Part shown: in pieces, positions 45,203 to 54,559 of the stretch
How positions within the stretch are numbered: position 1 is the first letter of the stretch
How the letters are laid out: each line of letters begins with the position of its first letter
DNA from: Lachnoclostridium edouardi
GTDB lineage: Bacteria > Bacillota > Clostridia > Lachnospirales > Lachnospiraceae
NCBI RefSeq assembly: GCF_900240245.1
Contig: NZ_OESQ01000001.1
Span: 924,712-988,711 of the forward strand
Reading direction: 5' to 3'
DNA length: 64,000 bases
Position numbers and translations under genes: made by a program
The notes under the pieces: generated by a model
What the model was told of the DNA's origin: nothing
Databases searched by the model: none
The model's input: the letters and a program-made list of their open reading frames with translations, nothing else

Positions 45203-45664
45203 TTATTTTTCCTGTAGATACTCTAATATTTCAGCTGCATTTGTATCCGGTTTCACCTTTGGATACACCTTTTCAATCACCCCTTCCTCATTAATAATAA
45301 ACGTACTTCTCACAACTCCCATAGATACCTTTCCGTACAGCTTCTTTTCCTGCCACACATCAAAGCCCTGAATGGCTGTCAATTCAGGGTCTGACAACAA
45401 GATAAAGGGAAGCTCATATTTTTCTGCAAACCGCTTGTGGGAAGCCTGGCTGTCCTTGCTGATTCCTATTACAGGAATTCCCAGCTCCTGAAACCTTCCA
45501 TAAGCCGCCCCAAAGGCACAGGCCTCTTTTGTACAGCCAGGCGTATTATCCTTGGGATAAAAATATACTACTACCTTTTTTCCTAAAAAATCAGAAAGCT
45601 TTACCTCTTTGCCGTCCTTGTCCGGCAGGTGAAAATCCGGCGCTTTTGTACCTGCTTCTAACAT
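45203..45664 (-). CDS. bcp: Thioredoxin-dependent thiol peroxidase (Bcp/PrxQ)
   Basis: Reduces hydrogen peroxide and organic hydroperoxides, 153 residues. KDNTPGCTKEACAFG places peroxidatic Cys44 and resolving Cys49, the atypical two-Cys arrangement of the BCP/PrxQ group. Thioredoxin-fold strands (KVVVYFYPKDN, GIPVIGIS) are normal. Short intergenic gap (54 bp) from the ABC-F gene, same direction; both may be separately initiated. Confidence 0.94.
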   Translation of the reverse strand: MLEAGTKAPDFHLPDKDGKEVKLSDFLGKKVVVYFYPKDNTPGCTKEACAFGAAYGRFQELGIPVIGISKDSQASHKRFAEKYELPFILLSDPELTAIQGFDVWQEKKLYGKVSMGVVRSTFIINEEGVIEKVYPKVKPDTNAAEILEYLQEK

Positions 45665-45718
45665 AAAAATCCTCCTGTTTGTTTTCTGTCATTTTACTTC
45701 ATTATACTCTAATTATAT

Positions 45719-47248
45719 TTACAAATGCAATTCCTTTGTGGATATTTTTTGTGCAAATATCTGATCGTGCTCTACGAAAATCATTGTTGGTTTATACTTT
45801 TCAATTAAATTCTCCAGCTGAATTCTGGAAAATACGTCAATATAGTTTAAAGGTTCATCCCAAATATACAAATGCGCCTTTTCACATAAGCTGGCTGCTA
45901 AAAGCACTTTCTTTTTCTGCCCCTCACTAAATTCCTCCATATTTTTCTGAAATTGATCCCTGGAAAAATTAAGCTTTCTCAGCACAGTTAAAAATAAAGT
46001 TTCATCCAGCTTATTCTGCCTGATAAACTCATAAAGACTTCCCCTTAAAAATTCCGCCGACTGAGGCACATAAGATATTCTCATCCCTGAAGCCGCCCTC
46101 CACTCCCCCTGTATATCCATGGAGTTTACTTCCTGCCGGCCTTTATCCCCAAAGCCTGCGGCCTGCAGGACTGCCTTCAGCAGGCTGCTTTTTCCACAGC
46201 CGTTTTTGCCTGTAAGGACAATTCTATCTCCCTCACAAAGAGACATATTTAAATCTGTACATACATTTTTCCCGGTTTTTTTGTACTGAATATTCACATT
46301 ACGAAATTCTAAAAGGCAGGAAGCGTAATGTTTTTCCGGAAATAGCTTTAAATCTTCCCCCGTCTCCAGATTTTTCAGCAGCTTCTTTTTATCTTCAATG
46401 GCTTTTTCCTGCCTATTTTGAAGGTTTTTCCGCCTCATCTGCATCCGTCTGGACTTTTCCCCAATGTAAGCTCTTGTGTCAATACACTGTTCATATACTC
46501 TGGACTTTCTTCCGATTTTTGTGGACTCCACCTGATCTGCCCACTGTCCTGCCTGGCGGGAGCTTTCTGTTAATCTTTTAATTTCCTTTTTCAGCTTACT
46601 ATTTTCCTTCAGTTCAAACTCATCCCGGCGTTTCTTATTTTCATACCAGGAAGAAAAATTTCCTTTTTCCACCTGAATGTCCGCCTTGTTAATTGCTAAA
46701 ATATGATCAATACAGCTGTCCAGAAAGGCTCTGTCATGGGAAACTAAAATAAATCCCTTTTTGGAGTTTAAATAATCTGCCACAATTTTTCTGGACTCCT
46801 TATCTAAATGGCTGGTAGGCTCGTCAATCAGCAAAAAGGCATTGTCCTTTAAAAACAGTACTGCCAACAGCACTTTTGCTCTTTCTCCATAAGAAAGAGT
46901 GGAAAACTGCCTGTAAAGCACTTCCTCATCCACCTGAAGCTTTGACAATTCCTTTTCCAGCTGCCACAGCTCACAAAAAGGATTTATCTCATAAACGATT
47001 TCTAAGGTTTCCTTGTCTATATCCTTTACTTTATATGGAAAATACTCAAACTCCACAGCCGCGCATATTCTGCCCTTATACTCATACCGGCCCATAAGCA
47101 GGTTTAAAAACGTAGTTTTCCCCCTTCCGTTTCTTCCTGTAAAGCCTAGCTTCCAGTTAGTATCCAGCTGAAACTTTACATCCTCAAATATATTATCGTA
47201 AGAACCTTCATAGGCAAAAGTAAGATTTACTACTTGTATCATCGACAT
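45719..47248 (-). CDS. ABC-F family ATPase, Lsa/CplR-like ribosomal protection type
   Basis: Soluble twin-ATPase protein, 509 residues. First domain: GRNGRGKTT, LSYGERAKVLL and LLIDEPTSHLD; then a Lys/Arg-rich linker of about 100 residues (the arm that reaches the ribosomal peptidyl-transferase centre in ABC-F proteins); second domain: GKNGCGKSS, FSEGQKKKVLLA and IWDEPLNYIDV. The start MSMIQVVNLTFAYEGSYDNI is typical of the Lsa/Vga/CplR group that protects ribosomes from lincosamides, streptogramin A and pleuromutilins. I chose the ATG at 47248 (AGGAGGG upstream); a start at 47374 would run through a terminator. Its long leader looks like an attenuator. Resistance spectrum cannot be read by eye. 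Confidence 0.85.
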   Translation of the reverse strand: MSMIQVVNLTFAYEGSYDNIFEDVKFQLDTNWKLGFTGRNGRGKTTFLNLLMGRYEYKGRICAAVEFEYFPYKVKDIDKETLEIVYEINPFCELWQLEKELSKLQVDEEVLYRQFSTLSYGERAKVLLAVLFLKDNAFLLIDEPTSHLDKESRKIVADYLNSKKGFILVSHDRAFLDSCIDHILAINKADIQVEKGNFSSWYENKKRRDEFELKENSKLKKEIKRLTESSRQAGQWADQVESTKIGRKSRVYEQCIDTRAYIGEKSRRMQMRRKNLQNRQEKAIEDKKKLLKNLETGEDLKLFPEKHYASCLLEFRNVNIQYKKTGKNVCTDLNMSLCEGDRIVLTGKNGCGKSSLLKAVLQAAGFGDKGRQEVNSMDIQGEWRAASGMRISYVPQSAEFLRGSLYEFIRQNKLDETLFLTVLRKLNFSRDQFQKNMEEFSEGQKKKVLLAASLCEKAHLYIWDEPLNYIDVFSRIQLENLIEKYKPTMIFVEHDQIFAQKISTKELHL

Positions 47249-47320
47249 ACTGCATCCCTCCTGACTATTTCCAGGCATAAAAAGTGTGCGCTTTAGAGTA
47301 CATTCGCAAAGCCTTTTTTG

Positions 47321-47347
47321 TTTCATAGGACGCAATTTCCTATGAAA
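47321..47347 (-). promoter_or_regulatory. Second stem-loop in the ABC-F leader
   Basis: Minus-strand TTTCATAGGA pairs perfectly with TCCTATGAAA around a seven-base loop, directly after the intrinsic terminator and followed by CAAAAAAGG. Possible stabilising or alternative-pairing element. Confidence 0.55.
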
Positions 47348-47348
47348 T

Positions 47349-47397
47349 AAAAAACGGTGCAAAACCGGCCGCACTTTATGCCGCCTGCTTTACACCG
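47349..47397 (-). terminator. Intrinsic terminator in the ABC-F leader (attenuator)
   Basis: Minus-strand CGGTGTAAA pairs with TTTGCACCG, with inner GGC-GCA / TGC-GCC pairing, then six T residues. It lies about 100 nt before the ABC-F start. The competing hairpin TTTACA-N8-TGTAAA, formed by sequence just upstream, would capture its 5' arm. Confidence 0.75.
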
Positions 47398-47414
47398 CTT
47401 CCTGTAAACTGCAT
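47376..47414 (-). CDS. Candidate leader peptide overlapping the attenuator
   Basis: A 12-codon frame (MQFTGSGVKQAA) whose 3' half lies in the 5' arm of the terminator stem and whose first codons form the competing TTTACA/TGTAAA hairpin. No clear ribosome site is seen, so translation is uncertain. The geometry matches ribosome-controlled attenuation as known for ABC-F and Erm-type genes. Confidence 0.35.
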   Translation of the reverse strand: MQFTGSGVKQAA

Positions 47415-47519
47415 ATAAATCAATGACTCATATTCTCGCCATATGAACCAAGCTGTAATCTGAAAAAAGAAAAACCCTTTTCCATAATACAGATTTATAA
47501 ATTTACAGTGGAAGAATGA

Positions 47520-47573
47520 CTATCTGCAAACAACACAAAAACAGCCGGCCGCCTCTGCAGCCTGGAAAAACAT
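47520..47573 (-). CDS. Candidate leader peptide in the ABC-F leader
   Basis: A 17-codon frame (MFFQAAEAAGCFCVVCR), Cys- and Ala-rich. Weak purine-rich upstream sequence only. Lies between the first small frame and the terminator. Low support on its own. Confidence 0.25.
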   Translation of the reverse strand: MFFQAAEAAGCFCVVCR

Positions 47574-47593
47574 TGCTCTGTTTTCTCTGTTCA

Positions 47594-47614
47594 TTATTTG
47601 CAGGAAATAATCAT
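47594..47614 (-). CDS. Candidate leader peptide with good ribosome site in the ABC-F leader
   Basis: Six-codon frame MIISCK preceded by AGAGAGG seven bases before the ATG, about 50 nt after the predicted start of transcription. Short, well-initiated frames like this are common at the head of antibiotic-inducible ABC-F and methyltransferase leaders. Confidence 0.45.
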   Translation of the reverse strand: MIISCK

Positions 47615-47672
47615 TCTTACACCTCTCTTTTATTTTTGTATACTGTGCTTAACTACTGTTCACACTTGCTTT

Positions 47673-47701
47673 ACTGTAACAAACCTAAAGCTGTTTGTCA
47701 A
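47673..47701 (-). promoter_or_regulatory. Promoter of the ABC-F gene
   Basis: Minus-strand TTGACA (-35, consensus), 17-bp spacer, TACAGT (-10), right after the ribF terminator. Start near 47666 gives a leader of about 420 nt. Confidence 0.6.
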
Positions 47702-47704
47702 TAT

Positions 47705-47737
47705 GAAAAGACAAAAATCCCGGAGCGTTCCGGGATC
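47705..47737 (-). terminator. Terminator of the rimP-ribF operon
   Basis: Minus-strand ATCCCGGA pairs with TCCGGGAT around a four-base loop, then TTTTTGTCTTTTC. It lies about 130 bp after ribF; the gap from 47,738 to 47,867 shows no gene. Confidence 0.8.
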
Positions 47738-47867
47738 TTAACAGATAGGAATAATAGATAGGAAAATAGAACTGAACAGGCAGTATCTCGTGATAACGGC
47801 CTAATATTATATACGCGGCCCATATAGCCCATGTTGCTATTTTTCTCTATATTTCTATCTTTTTCTA

Positions 47868-48815
47868 CTATATTCGACAAATTTCGTCATGGTCTTTCAG
47901 AAAATTTAAGCCTTCTTCTTTGTCCTTTATAATCTGGGCTTTTAACTCATCTAAATTTTGGAATTTTATCTCCGATCTGAGGAAATGATGAAGTCTTACC
48001 TCAATAAGCTTTCCATATAGCTCCTGGCCAACGCCAAACATAAAGGTTTCCACACCTACTGGATATTCGCCTTTTACAGTAGGCTTTTTTCCCACATTAG
48101 TGATTCCGCCGTAGATTTTACCTTCCATCTTTACTGTAGATACGTACACCCCTAATTTAGGCAGATGCTTTTCTCCTGAAGGCAGAAGATTTGCTGTGGG
48201 AAACCCTAAAATGCTGCTTCCAATATGGTTTCCGCGAACTACTCTTCCGTGAATAGAATAAGGCCTTCCTAAAAGCTCATTGGCCTTTTCTATACATCCT
48301 TGATCCAGCATTTCCCTAATATAAGTGCTGCTGATATCTCTGTGATCTTCCTGCTCCTTTTCAATAACCTTTAAGGAAAATCCCAACTCAGGAGCCAATT
48401 TTTCCAAAAGCTTGGCGTTTCCTGCTCTCTTATAGCCAAAGCCGCAGTCTGTTCCTACAACAATAGCTTTGGCGTTCATCTGGCCTGTCAGAATATTTTT
48501 TACAAAATCCTCTGGCTGCATATGAGCCACCTGATCAGTAAAAGGATACTCAATCAGATAATCTACTCCCGCCTGCTCCAGAATATGACTTCTTTCCTCA
48601 TTGGTGTAAATCACTGTCTGCTTTCCTCCAGTCACAACTGCCACCGGCGTTTCACTGAAGGTAAACACAGCAATCTTCCATCCTGTTTCTTTTTTGATTT
48701 TCACCATTTCTCCCAGAAGCTTTTGATGGCCTCTGTGGCGTCCGTCAAATTTTCCAATAGTAACTACTGTAGGCTCCTGTATCTGAAAGTCTTTTTTCAT
48801 TCTTACGTATTCCAT
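47868..48815 (-). CDS. ribF: Bifunctional riboflavin kinase / FAD synthetase
   Basis: Makes FMN and then FAD from riboflavin. 315 residues: N-terminal FAD synthetase domain with VVTIGKFDGRHRGHQKLL (nucleotidyl-transferase HxGH-like site) and STYIREML; C-terminal riboflavin kinase domain with GRVVRGNHIGSSILGFPTANL and the GVYVS strand. The FDG-x-H-x-GH here reads GRHRGH as usual. ATG at 48815 has AGGAGG upstream, one base past the truB stop. Last gene of the rimP-infB operon. Confidence 0.94.
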   Translation of the reverse strand: MEYVRMKKDFQIQEPTVVTIGKFDGRHRGHQKLLGEMVKIKKETGWKIAVFTFSETPVAVVTGGKQTVIYTNEERSHILEQAGVDYLIEYPFTDQVAHMQPEDFVKNILTGQMNAKAIVVGTDCGFGYKRAGNAKLLEKLAPELGFSLKVIEKEQEDHRDISSTYIREMLDQGCIEKANELLGRPYSIHGRVVRGNHIGSSILGFPTANLLPSGEKHLPKLGVYVSTVKMEGKIYGGITNVGKKPTVKGEYPVGVETFMFGVGQELYGKLIEVRLHHFLRSEIKFQNLDELKAQIIKDKEEGLNFLKDHDEICRI

Positions 48816-48816
48816 C

Positions 48817-49713
48817 CTACTGTCCTCCTGCAAAGATTTTCCTGGGCTGGAACCACTTTTTTTCCTCTCTGAATTGGTACAGGCCTATAAATTTTTCCCT
48901 GCTGTCGTACACCCGGACCATACCGCAAAAAGGCTCAGAAGATGTACAGGCAGGGGAAAACGGATTTCCGTTGTGCACCAGCTTATCAAATTCCGGCTTC
49001 ATTTTTACAGCAGGATACTGTCCCAGCACAACGTCCACAGGAATAATTTTTTCCTCCAAACCGCCTGAGTCTCTCAGATTCTCAATTTCCTCCAGCTTCA
49101 GACTTTCTTCCAGATTAAAACCTCCTGTATTTGTTCTCAGCAGCTGCTCCATACATCCGCCGCAGCCCAGCTGCCTCCCTATATCGTGACATAAGGTTCT
49201 AATATAAGTTCCCTTTGAACAGCGGACTGTCATAATTACTCTGGGCAGCTGAATACTGTGAATTTCTATAGAAAGGATTTCCACAGGCCGGGCCTTCCTC
49301 TCCACAGTTTTCCCCGCCCTTGCCAAGTCGCACAGCTTCTGCCCGTTCACTTTTAAGGCTGAATACATGGGAGGAATCTGGTGGTAGGGACCTACAAATG
49401 ACATTACTGCCTCCCTCACCTTTTCCTCGCCTACAGTTACCTCGCCTGAGGAAAGAACCGCCCCGCCTGCATCCTGGGTATCTGTTTCAATCCCTAAAAG
49501 CAAAACGGCGCGGTATGTTTTTTCCTTATCTGTTAAAAGCTCACACAGCTTTGTTCCCTGTCCCAGGCACACAGGAAGAACCCCTTCTGCGTCTGGGTCC
49601 AGGGTTCCTGTATGGCCTATTTTTTTCTGTCTCAGAATTCCTCTCAGCTTTGCCACTACGTCGTGGGAGGTAAATCCTTTTTCTTTATATACATTAATTA
49701 CTCCGTCGTACAT
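48817..49713 (-). CDS. truB: tRNA pseudouridine(55) synthase
   Basis: Converts U55 of tRNA to pseudouridine. 298 residues, with catalytic Asp39 in KIGHTGTLDPDAEGVLP and VNVYKEKGFTSHDVV-like N-terminus; the C-terminal part has a PUA-like fold. Downstream of nrnA by 11 bp and coupled to ribF, as usual in Firmicutes. Confidence 0.95.
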   Translation of the reverse strand: MYDGVINVYKEKGFTSHDVVAKLRGILRQKKIGHTGTLDPDAEGVLPVCLGQGTKLCELLTDKEKTYRAVLLLGIETDTQDAGGAVLSSGEVTVGEEKVREAVMSFVGPYHQIPPMYSALKVNGQKLCDLARAGKTVERKARPVEILSIEIHSIQLPRVIMTVRCSKGTYIRTLCHDIGRQLGCGGCMEQLLRTNTGGFNLEESLKLEEIENLRDSGGLEEKIIPVDVVLGQYPAVKMKPEFDKLVHNGNPFSPACTSSEPFCGMVRVYDSREKFIGLYQFREEKKWFQPRKIFAGGQ

Positions 49714-49724
49714 CCTGTTTTCCT

Positions 49725-50681
49725 CTATGCCAGCTGCTTTTCAATATGTTCAGCAAGATTGTTGATTACGTCGTGAATGCGGCCGCTCATATTACAGCCT
49801 GCAGCCCGTATATGACCGCCGCCGCCAAAAAATGAGGCGATTTTGCTTACATCCACTATATTGTTAGATCTCATGCTTACCTTAAATTCCTGGAAGGAGG
49901 TTTCGTACATGAAAATAGCGCACTCCACTCCGTCAGTAATTCTCAGCTGATCTACAATACCGTCCATATCCTTGCTGCTTACGCCGTAAAACTCCATATC
50001 TTTCTGGCGGACAACGCTGAAAATACATTTTCCATCCATAAATGTAACGCTTTCTAATAAAGCCCTGCCTAAAATCTGATTTTGCACATATGTTTTCTTG
50101 TAAAAGCTGTCAGAAATAATTTTGGAAAATGGGATTCCCTTAGATACAAGCATACCGGCCATATCCATAGTTTTCCTGGAGGTATTGCTGTGCTGAAATA
50201 CGCCGGTATCGTGAACAATGCCGGTGTATAAGCATTCCGCCGTAGCCCGGCTGATTTTCTCTTCCCCAAATAAAGAGCAAAGCACCTCGCATGTGGAGCT
50301 GGCGTCAGGAACCACCAGATTGTCTTTGCCGTATTTTGTATTTGTAATGTGATGGTCAATTACTAAGCTGTCTTTTGCATTGTCCAGGAAAGGCTTAAAA
50401 ATTCCCAGCCTGTCCCTGTCCCCGCTGTCCAGACAAATACAAAGATCTGACTTTGTATCTGTCTCTGGCAGCTCACATTTAATTTTATCAAAATCCCTGA
50501 GATACTGGAATTTTTCTGACGGATGATCCAGATAAACCTGGGAACTGATATTCGGGTAATGATCCTTTAGAAAACTGTACATACCCAGGCAGGAGCCTGC
50601 ACAGTCGCCGTCTGGATTTAAATGTCCTAAAATAACTGCCGTCTTTACATTTTCCAGTTTTTCTTTCAGCAGATCCATCAT
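49725..50681 (-). CDS. nrnA: DHH-family oligoribonuclease / pAp phosphatase NrnA
   Basis: Degrades very short RNAs and removes the 3' phosphate from pAp. 318 residues: DHH domain with HLNPDGDCAGS, LDSGDRDRLG and VIDHHITN (the DHH motif that binds two Mn ions), and a DHHA1 domain with FFGGGGHIRAAGC. The ATG at 50681 sits 7 bp from AGGAGGA; one at 50687 is too close. Position between rbfA and truB is typical. Confidence 0.92.
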   Translation of the reverse strand: MMDLLKEKLENVKTAVILGHLNPDGDCAGSCLGMYSFLKDHYPNISSQVYLDHPSEKFQYLRDFDKIKCELPETDTKSDLCICLDSGDRDRLGIFKPFLDNAKDSLVIDHHITNTKYGKDNLVVPDASSTCEVLCSLFGEEKISRATAECLYTGIVHDTGVFQHSNTSRKTMDMAGMLVSKGIPFSKIISDSFYKKTYVQNQILGRALLESVTFMDGKCIFSVVRQKDMEFYGVSSKDMDGIVDQLRITDGVECAIFMYETSFQEFKVSMRSNNIVDVSKIASFFGGGGHIRAAGCNMSGRIHDVINNLAEHIEKQLA

Positions 50682-50696
50682 ATTCATTCCTCCTGT

Positions 50697-51089
50697 CTAT
50701 GATTCTTCTGACTCTTCTCCGTTTTCACGCTCTCCAAGATCCTTTGTCACTTCATCAATCAATCTGGACATATTCACTCCATATTCAATGGACTGATCCA
50801 GCACAAAAGTGATCTCCGGAGTATTTCTCAGGTTAATTCGGTGAGCCAGCTCTCTGCGCACATATCCTACCGCGCTTTTCAGCCCCTTCACCGTCTCTTT
50901 TGCAGCTTCCTCATCTCCTAAAACACTTACATAAGCTTTGCAGTATTTCAGGTCCGGAGTTACATCCACAGACACTACTGTAGTCATAGGATGAATCCTG
51001 GGGTCCTTGATTTCTGTCCTTATAATCTCGCTGAGAGTTCTCTGGACTTCCATATTAGTTCTCGTATTCTTTATACTGTTTTTGCGCAT
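50697..51089 (-). CDS. rbfA: 30S ribosome-binding factor A
   Basis: Late 30S maturation factor, 130 residues with a KH-like fold (VQRTLSEIIRTEIKDPRIHP, VSVDVTPDLKYCKAYVS, LRNTPEITFVLDQSIEYG). The last 15 residues are Glu-rich. ATG at 51089 has GAGAGG upstream; the longer start at 51104 lacks one. Lies 39 bp after infB. Confidence 0.94.
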   Translation of the reverse strand: MRKNSIKNTRTNMEVQRTLSEIIRTEIKDPRIHPMTTVVSVDVTPDLKYCKAYVSVLGDEEAAKETVKGLKSAVGYVRRELAHRINLRNTPEITFVLDQSIEYGVNMSRLIDEVTKDLGERENGEESEES

Positions 51090-51127
51090 ATTGTCCTCTC
51101 TCATTCAGGAGAGGCGGGAAGGCCCTC

Positions 51128-53953
51128 CTAGCGGGGAACCTCCACCATGGTGTATGCTTCTACCATGTCGTCTTCCTGAATGTCATTGAATTTTTCAAAT
51201 ACAAGACCGCACTCGTATCCAGTGTTTACTTCTTTTACGTCATCCTTAAAACGCTTTAAGGAGGCAAGAGCGCCCTCGAAAATCTGCTCTCCGTCTCTTG
51301 TAATTCTGCAGGAGCAGCCTCTCTGGAACTTTCCGTCCATAATATAAGCGCCTGCAATTGTTCCTACACCAGAAGCCTTAAATGTCTGGCGGACTACTGC
51401 GTGACCGATTACCTTCTCCTCGAATACAGGGTCCAGCATACCCTTCATGGCAGCTTCCACGTCCTCAATTGCCTGATAAATTACACGGTACAGTCTTACG
51501 TCTACTTTTTCACGCTCTGCAATAGATTTTGCAGTTACATCCGGCCTTACGTTAAATCCAATAATAATCGCATTGGACGCAGAAGCCAGGGAAACGTCTG
51601 ATTCATTAATAGCGCCAACGCCGCCATGAATTACCTTTACCATAACTTCCTCGTTAGAAAGCTTGGTAAGACTCTGTTTTACCGCTTCCACAGAGCCCTG
51701 TACGTCTGCTTTTACAATAATAGGCAGCTCTTTTACATTGCCTGCCTGAATCTGCGTAAACAGATCGTCCAGAGATAATTTTGATTTTGTCTCCTCCAGA
51801 AGCTTATTCTTTCCTTCAGAAATAAATGTTTCTGCAAAATGTCTCGCCTCTTTATCGCTGTCCATAGCCATAAAGATTTCTCCGGCTCCCGGCACATCAT
51901 TCAGTCCCAGAATTTCTACAGGAGTAGACGGGCCGGCCTCTTTCACTCTCCGTCCCTTATCATCCATCATAGCGCGGACCTTGCCGTAGCAGGAGCCTAC
52001 TGCAATATTTTCTCCTACGTGAAGAGTTCCCTTCTGTACTAAAATAGTAGCTACAGGGCCTTTTCCCTTATCCAGCTCTGCCTCAATCACAAGACCTCTG
52101 GCCTTTCTGTTTGCATTGGCCTTCAGCTCTTTTACCTCTGCAGTAAGCAGAATCATTTCCAAAAGCTCTGTAATTCCCTCTTTTGTATGAGCGGATACAG
52201 GCACGAAAATTGTGCTTCCGCCCCAATCCTCAGGAATCAGCTCATACTCAGAAAGCTCCTGTTTTACTCTGTCTACATTGGCGCTTGGCTTATCAATCTT
52301 ATTTACAGCTACAATGATCTCAACTCCGGCTGCCTTTGCATGGTTAATGGCTTCTACAGTCTGAGGCATAACGCCGTCGTCTGCGGCAACTACTAAAATA
52401 GCAATATCTGTAGCCTGGGCGCCTCTCATACGCATAGCAGTAAATGCCTCATGGCCTGGAGTATCCAGGAATGTAATTTCCTGTCCGTTAATCTCCACTA
52501 CATAAGCGCCGATGTGCTGCGTAATTCCGCCGGCCTCTCTGGCAGTTACATTTGTAGCCCTGATTGCATCCAGAAGAGATGTTTTACCGTGGTCAACGTG
52601 ACCCATAACGCAGACTACAGGAGGTCTGCTGGTCATAGTATCCTCTGATTCTTCCTCTTCCTTTAAAAGCTCTTCAATAACGTCAACCTTAACCTCTTTT
52701 TCGCAAAGCACGTCGTATTCTAATGCGATTTCCTCTGCCTGCTCATAGTCGATTTCCTGGTTTAAGGTAACGATTTTTCCCTGAAGGAACAGCTTCTTTA
52801 CAATAGCAGAAGGCTGCAGCTTCATTTTTTCAGCCAGCTCCTTAATTGTCAGAATCTCTGGAATTACAATAGATTTAATTGTCTCTTCCACCTTAGTTTC
52901 CGCCGGCTTTTGAGGCATCTGGAATGGATGCTTGGATACCTTAGTACCCTTAATTGGCATATCCTCTTCCCTGTCTCTCTTATCAAACTTATCATTTTTG
53001 TAATTATTTTTATTCTGTCTTGTACTTTGAGGCTTTGCCTGAATTGGAGTGTCAAAGGAAGAAGATGTCCTTGCCCCTCCGTCCCTTCTGCCTCCCTGAG
53101 GACGGTTTCCGTCTCTATTATCTCTGTTAAAGCCTCCCTGCGGGCGGTTTCCGTCTCGGTTATCCCTGTTGTAACCTCCCTGCGGGCGGTTTCCGTCTCG
53201 GTTGTCTCTGTTAAAGCCTCCCTGAGGACGGTTTCCGTCTCTATTATCTCTGTTGTAACCTCCCTGCGGGCGGTTTCCGTCTCTATTATCTCTGTTGTAA
53301 CCTCCCTGGGGACGGTTTCCGTCTCTATTATCTCTGTTAAAGCCTCCCTGGGGACGGTTTCCATCTCGGTTGTCTCTGTTGTAACCTCCCTGAGGACGGT
53401 TTCCATCCCGGTTATCTCTGTTGTAACCTCCCTGCGGACGGTTTCCGTCTCTATTATCTCTGTTGTAACCTCCCTGCGGGCGGTTTCCGTCTCTATTATC
53501 TCTGTTGTAACCTCCCTGCGGACGGTTTCCGTCTCTATTATCTCTGTTAAAGCCTCCCTGGGGACGGTTTCCATCCCGGTTGTCTCTGTTAAAGCCGCCT
53601 TCTCTTCCTGCAGTTCCCTGTGCTTTTACAGGACTTCCCTCTCTCTGCTCTTTGCTTCCATCCCTGCTCTGAGACTGCTGGTTCTGCTGAACAGCGTTCT
53701 CCTGGGAGCGGGTTGGCCGCAGACTTCTCATCTGCTGAGAGTTCTGCGGGCGGAATACTGCTGCAATTTTCTTTTTAGGAGCCTCTCCCTCAGCAGGCTT
53801 TGCTCCGCCGCCTACTGATTTTTTTACCATGGCGATCTGATCATCACTAATATTTGACATGTGGCTTTTTACATCCACCTGATTATTCTGCAATATTTCT
53901 AATATCTCTTTATTTGTCTTTCCCAACTCTTTTGCCAGGTCATTCACTCTCAT
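51128..53953 (-). CDS. infB: Translation initiation factor IF-2 with a 12-copy N-terminal repeat
   Basis: GTPase that brings initiator tRNA to the ribosome. 941 residues. Residues 1-50 are an IF2-N domain ([19 protein letters not shown]); residues 119-286 are twelve perfect 14-residue repeats of the form GG(F/Y)[11 protein letters not shown]; a second IF2-N lies near 365-415; the G domain has GHVDHGKTS (451-459), [12 protein letters not shown] and NKIDKP; domains II-IV follow to the end. The repeat is disordered, Arg/Gly/Asn-rich and unusual for length and regularity. Downstream of ylxQ by overlap. Confidence 0.96.
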   Translation of the reverse strand: MRVNDLAKELGKTNKEILEILQNNQVDVKSHMSNISDDQIAMVKKSVGGGAKPAEGEAPKKKIAAVFRPQNSQQMRSLRPTRSQENAVQQNQQSQSRDGSKEQREGSPVKAQGTAGREGGFNRDNRDGNRPQGGFNRDNRDGNRPQGGYNRDNRDGNRPQGGYNRDNRDGNRPQGGYNRDNRDGNRPQGGYNRDNRDGNRPQGGFNRDNRDGNRPQGGYNRDNRDGNRPQGGYNRDNRDGNRPQGGFNRDNRDGNRPQGGYNRDNRDGNRPQGGFNRDNRDGNRPQGGRRDGGARTSSSFDTPIQAKPQSTRQNKNNYKNDKFDKRDREEDMPIKGTKVSKHPFQMPQKPAETKVEETIKSIVIPEILTIKELAEKMKLQPSAIVKKLFLQGKIVTLNQEIDYEQAEEIALEYDVLCEKEVKVDVIEELLKEEEESEDTMTSRPPVVCVMGHVDHGKTSLLDAIRATNVTAREAGGITQHIGAYVVEINGQEITFLDTPGHEAFTAMRMRGAQATDIAILVVAADDGVMPQTVEAINHAKAAGVEIIVAVNKIDKPSANVDRVKQELSEYELIPEDWGGSTIFVPVSAHTKEGITELLEMILLTAEVKELKANANRKARGLVIEAELDKGKGPVATILVQKGTLHVGENIAVGSCYGKVRAMMDDKGRRVKEAGPSTPVEILGLNDVPGAGEIFMAMDSDKEARHFAETFISEGKNKLLEETKSKLSLDDLFTQIQAGNVKELPIIVKADVQGSVEAVKQSLTKLSNEEVMVKVIHGGVGAINESDVSLASASNAIIIGFNVRPDVTAKSIAEREKVDVRLYRVIYQAIEDVEAAMKGMLDPVFEEKVIGHAVVRQTFKASGVGTIAGAYIMDGKFQRGCSCRITRDGEQIFEGALASLKRFKDDVKEVNTGYECGLVFEKFNDIQEDDMVEAYTMVEVPR
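53096..53599 (-). repeat. Twelve 42-bp tandem repeats inside infB
   Basis: 504 bp encoding residues 119-286 of IF-2. Units differ mainly at silent sites and at one Phe/Tyr codon (F,F,Y,Y,Y,Y,F,Y,Y,F,Y,F). The array is an exact multiple of 3 bp in unit length, so unit gain or loss would keep the frame. It contains no spacers and is not CRISPR. Confidence 0.95.
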
Positions 53954-54275
53954 ACTTACTACCTCCGTTCAAATTCAATTTCTTTACCATTGCCTTCGCA
54001 AACCCTTGATCCGTTACAGCCAGGGAAGTTCTCATTTCTTTTCCCATGGCCCGACCGAGTTCTTCCTTGTTACCAAAAATGCAGATCGGAACTTCATAGT
54101 AAGTACACATATTGGCGAACTTCTTTTTTGTATTATCTGAAGCCTCCCGGGATACAATCACCAAAAAGGCTTTCCCGGTCTTCACCGCTTTTTCTGTAGA
54201 AAATTCTCCGCTGGCCGTCCTGCCCGCCTTAGTGGCAAGACCGATGAGATTTAAAATACCTTTATTATTCTCCAA
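53940..54275 (-). CDS. ylxQ: L7Ae-family ribosomal-protein-like (YlxQ)
   Basis: Small RNA-binding protein of the L7Ae/L30e/S12e fold, 111 residues. [31 protein letters not shown] and [15 protein letters not shown] match YlxQ. I favour the TTG at 54275 (AAGGAG ten bases upstream) because B. subtilis YlxQ begins at the same point; an ATG at 54305 would add ten residues and a deeper overlap with ylxR. It overlaps infB by 14 bases. Confidence 0.82.
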   Translation of the reverse strand: MENNKGILNLIGLATKAGRTASGEFSTEKAVKTGKAFLVIVSREASDNTKKKFANMCTYYEVPICIFGNKEELGRAMGKEMRTSLAVTDQGFAKAMVKKLNLNGGSKYESE

Positions 54276-54543
54276 GCTGTCCCATCTCCTTTTCCAGAAC
54301 TTCATAAACCTCTTTTGGAATGGTCATCTTAAAAGAGCGGTCCAGCCCCCTGTTCTTTACTGCCTTTTTCAGACATTCCACAGAAGGACAAATATATGCG
54401 CCTCTGCCGTTTTTTCTTCCGGTGGCGTCTAAGGTAATCTCTCCTTCTGCTGTTTTCAGAACCCGGATCATTTCTTTTTTATTTTTCATCTCGCCGCAGC
54501 CAACGCATTGTCTCTGCGGAAACTTTTTTGTACTCACTGTCAT
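54265..54543 (-). CDS. ylxR: YlxR/DUF448 RNA-binding protein
   Basis: 92 residues. QRQCVGCGEMKNKKEMIRV and GRKNGRGAYICPSVECLKKA are the YlxR signature. Binds RNA (RnpM in B. subtilis modulates RNase P). It sits between nusA and ylxQ, in the standard order. Confidence 0.93.
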   Translation of the reverse strand: MTVSTKKFPQRQCVGCGEMKNKKEMIRVLKTAEGEITLDATGRKNGRGAYICPSVECLKKAVKNRGLDRSFKMTIPKEVYEVLEKEMGQLGE

Positions 54544-54559
54544 TCACATCCCATCCTGA

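Noticed and set aside
47698..47880. 60-codon minus-strand frame after ribF
   Set aside because: Runs through the ribF terminator and lacks features of a protein family.
53096..53599. Possible CRISPR array
   Set aside because: Units are contiguous 42-bp tandem repeats without unique spacers, and code for the IF-2 linker.
52864..53818. Long open frames on both strands across the infB repeat
   Set aside because: They arise because the 42-bp unit has no stop codon in several frames. Products are low-complexity and no ribosome sites are seen.
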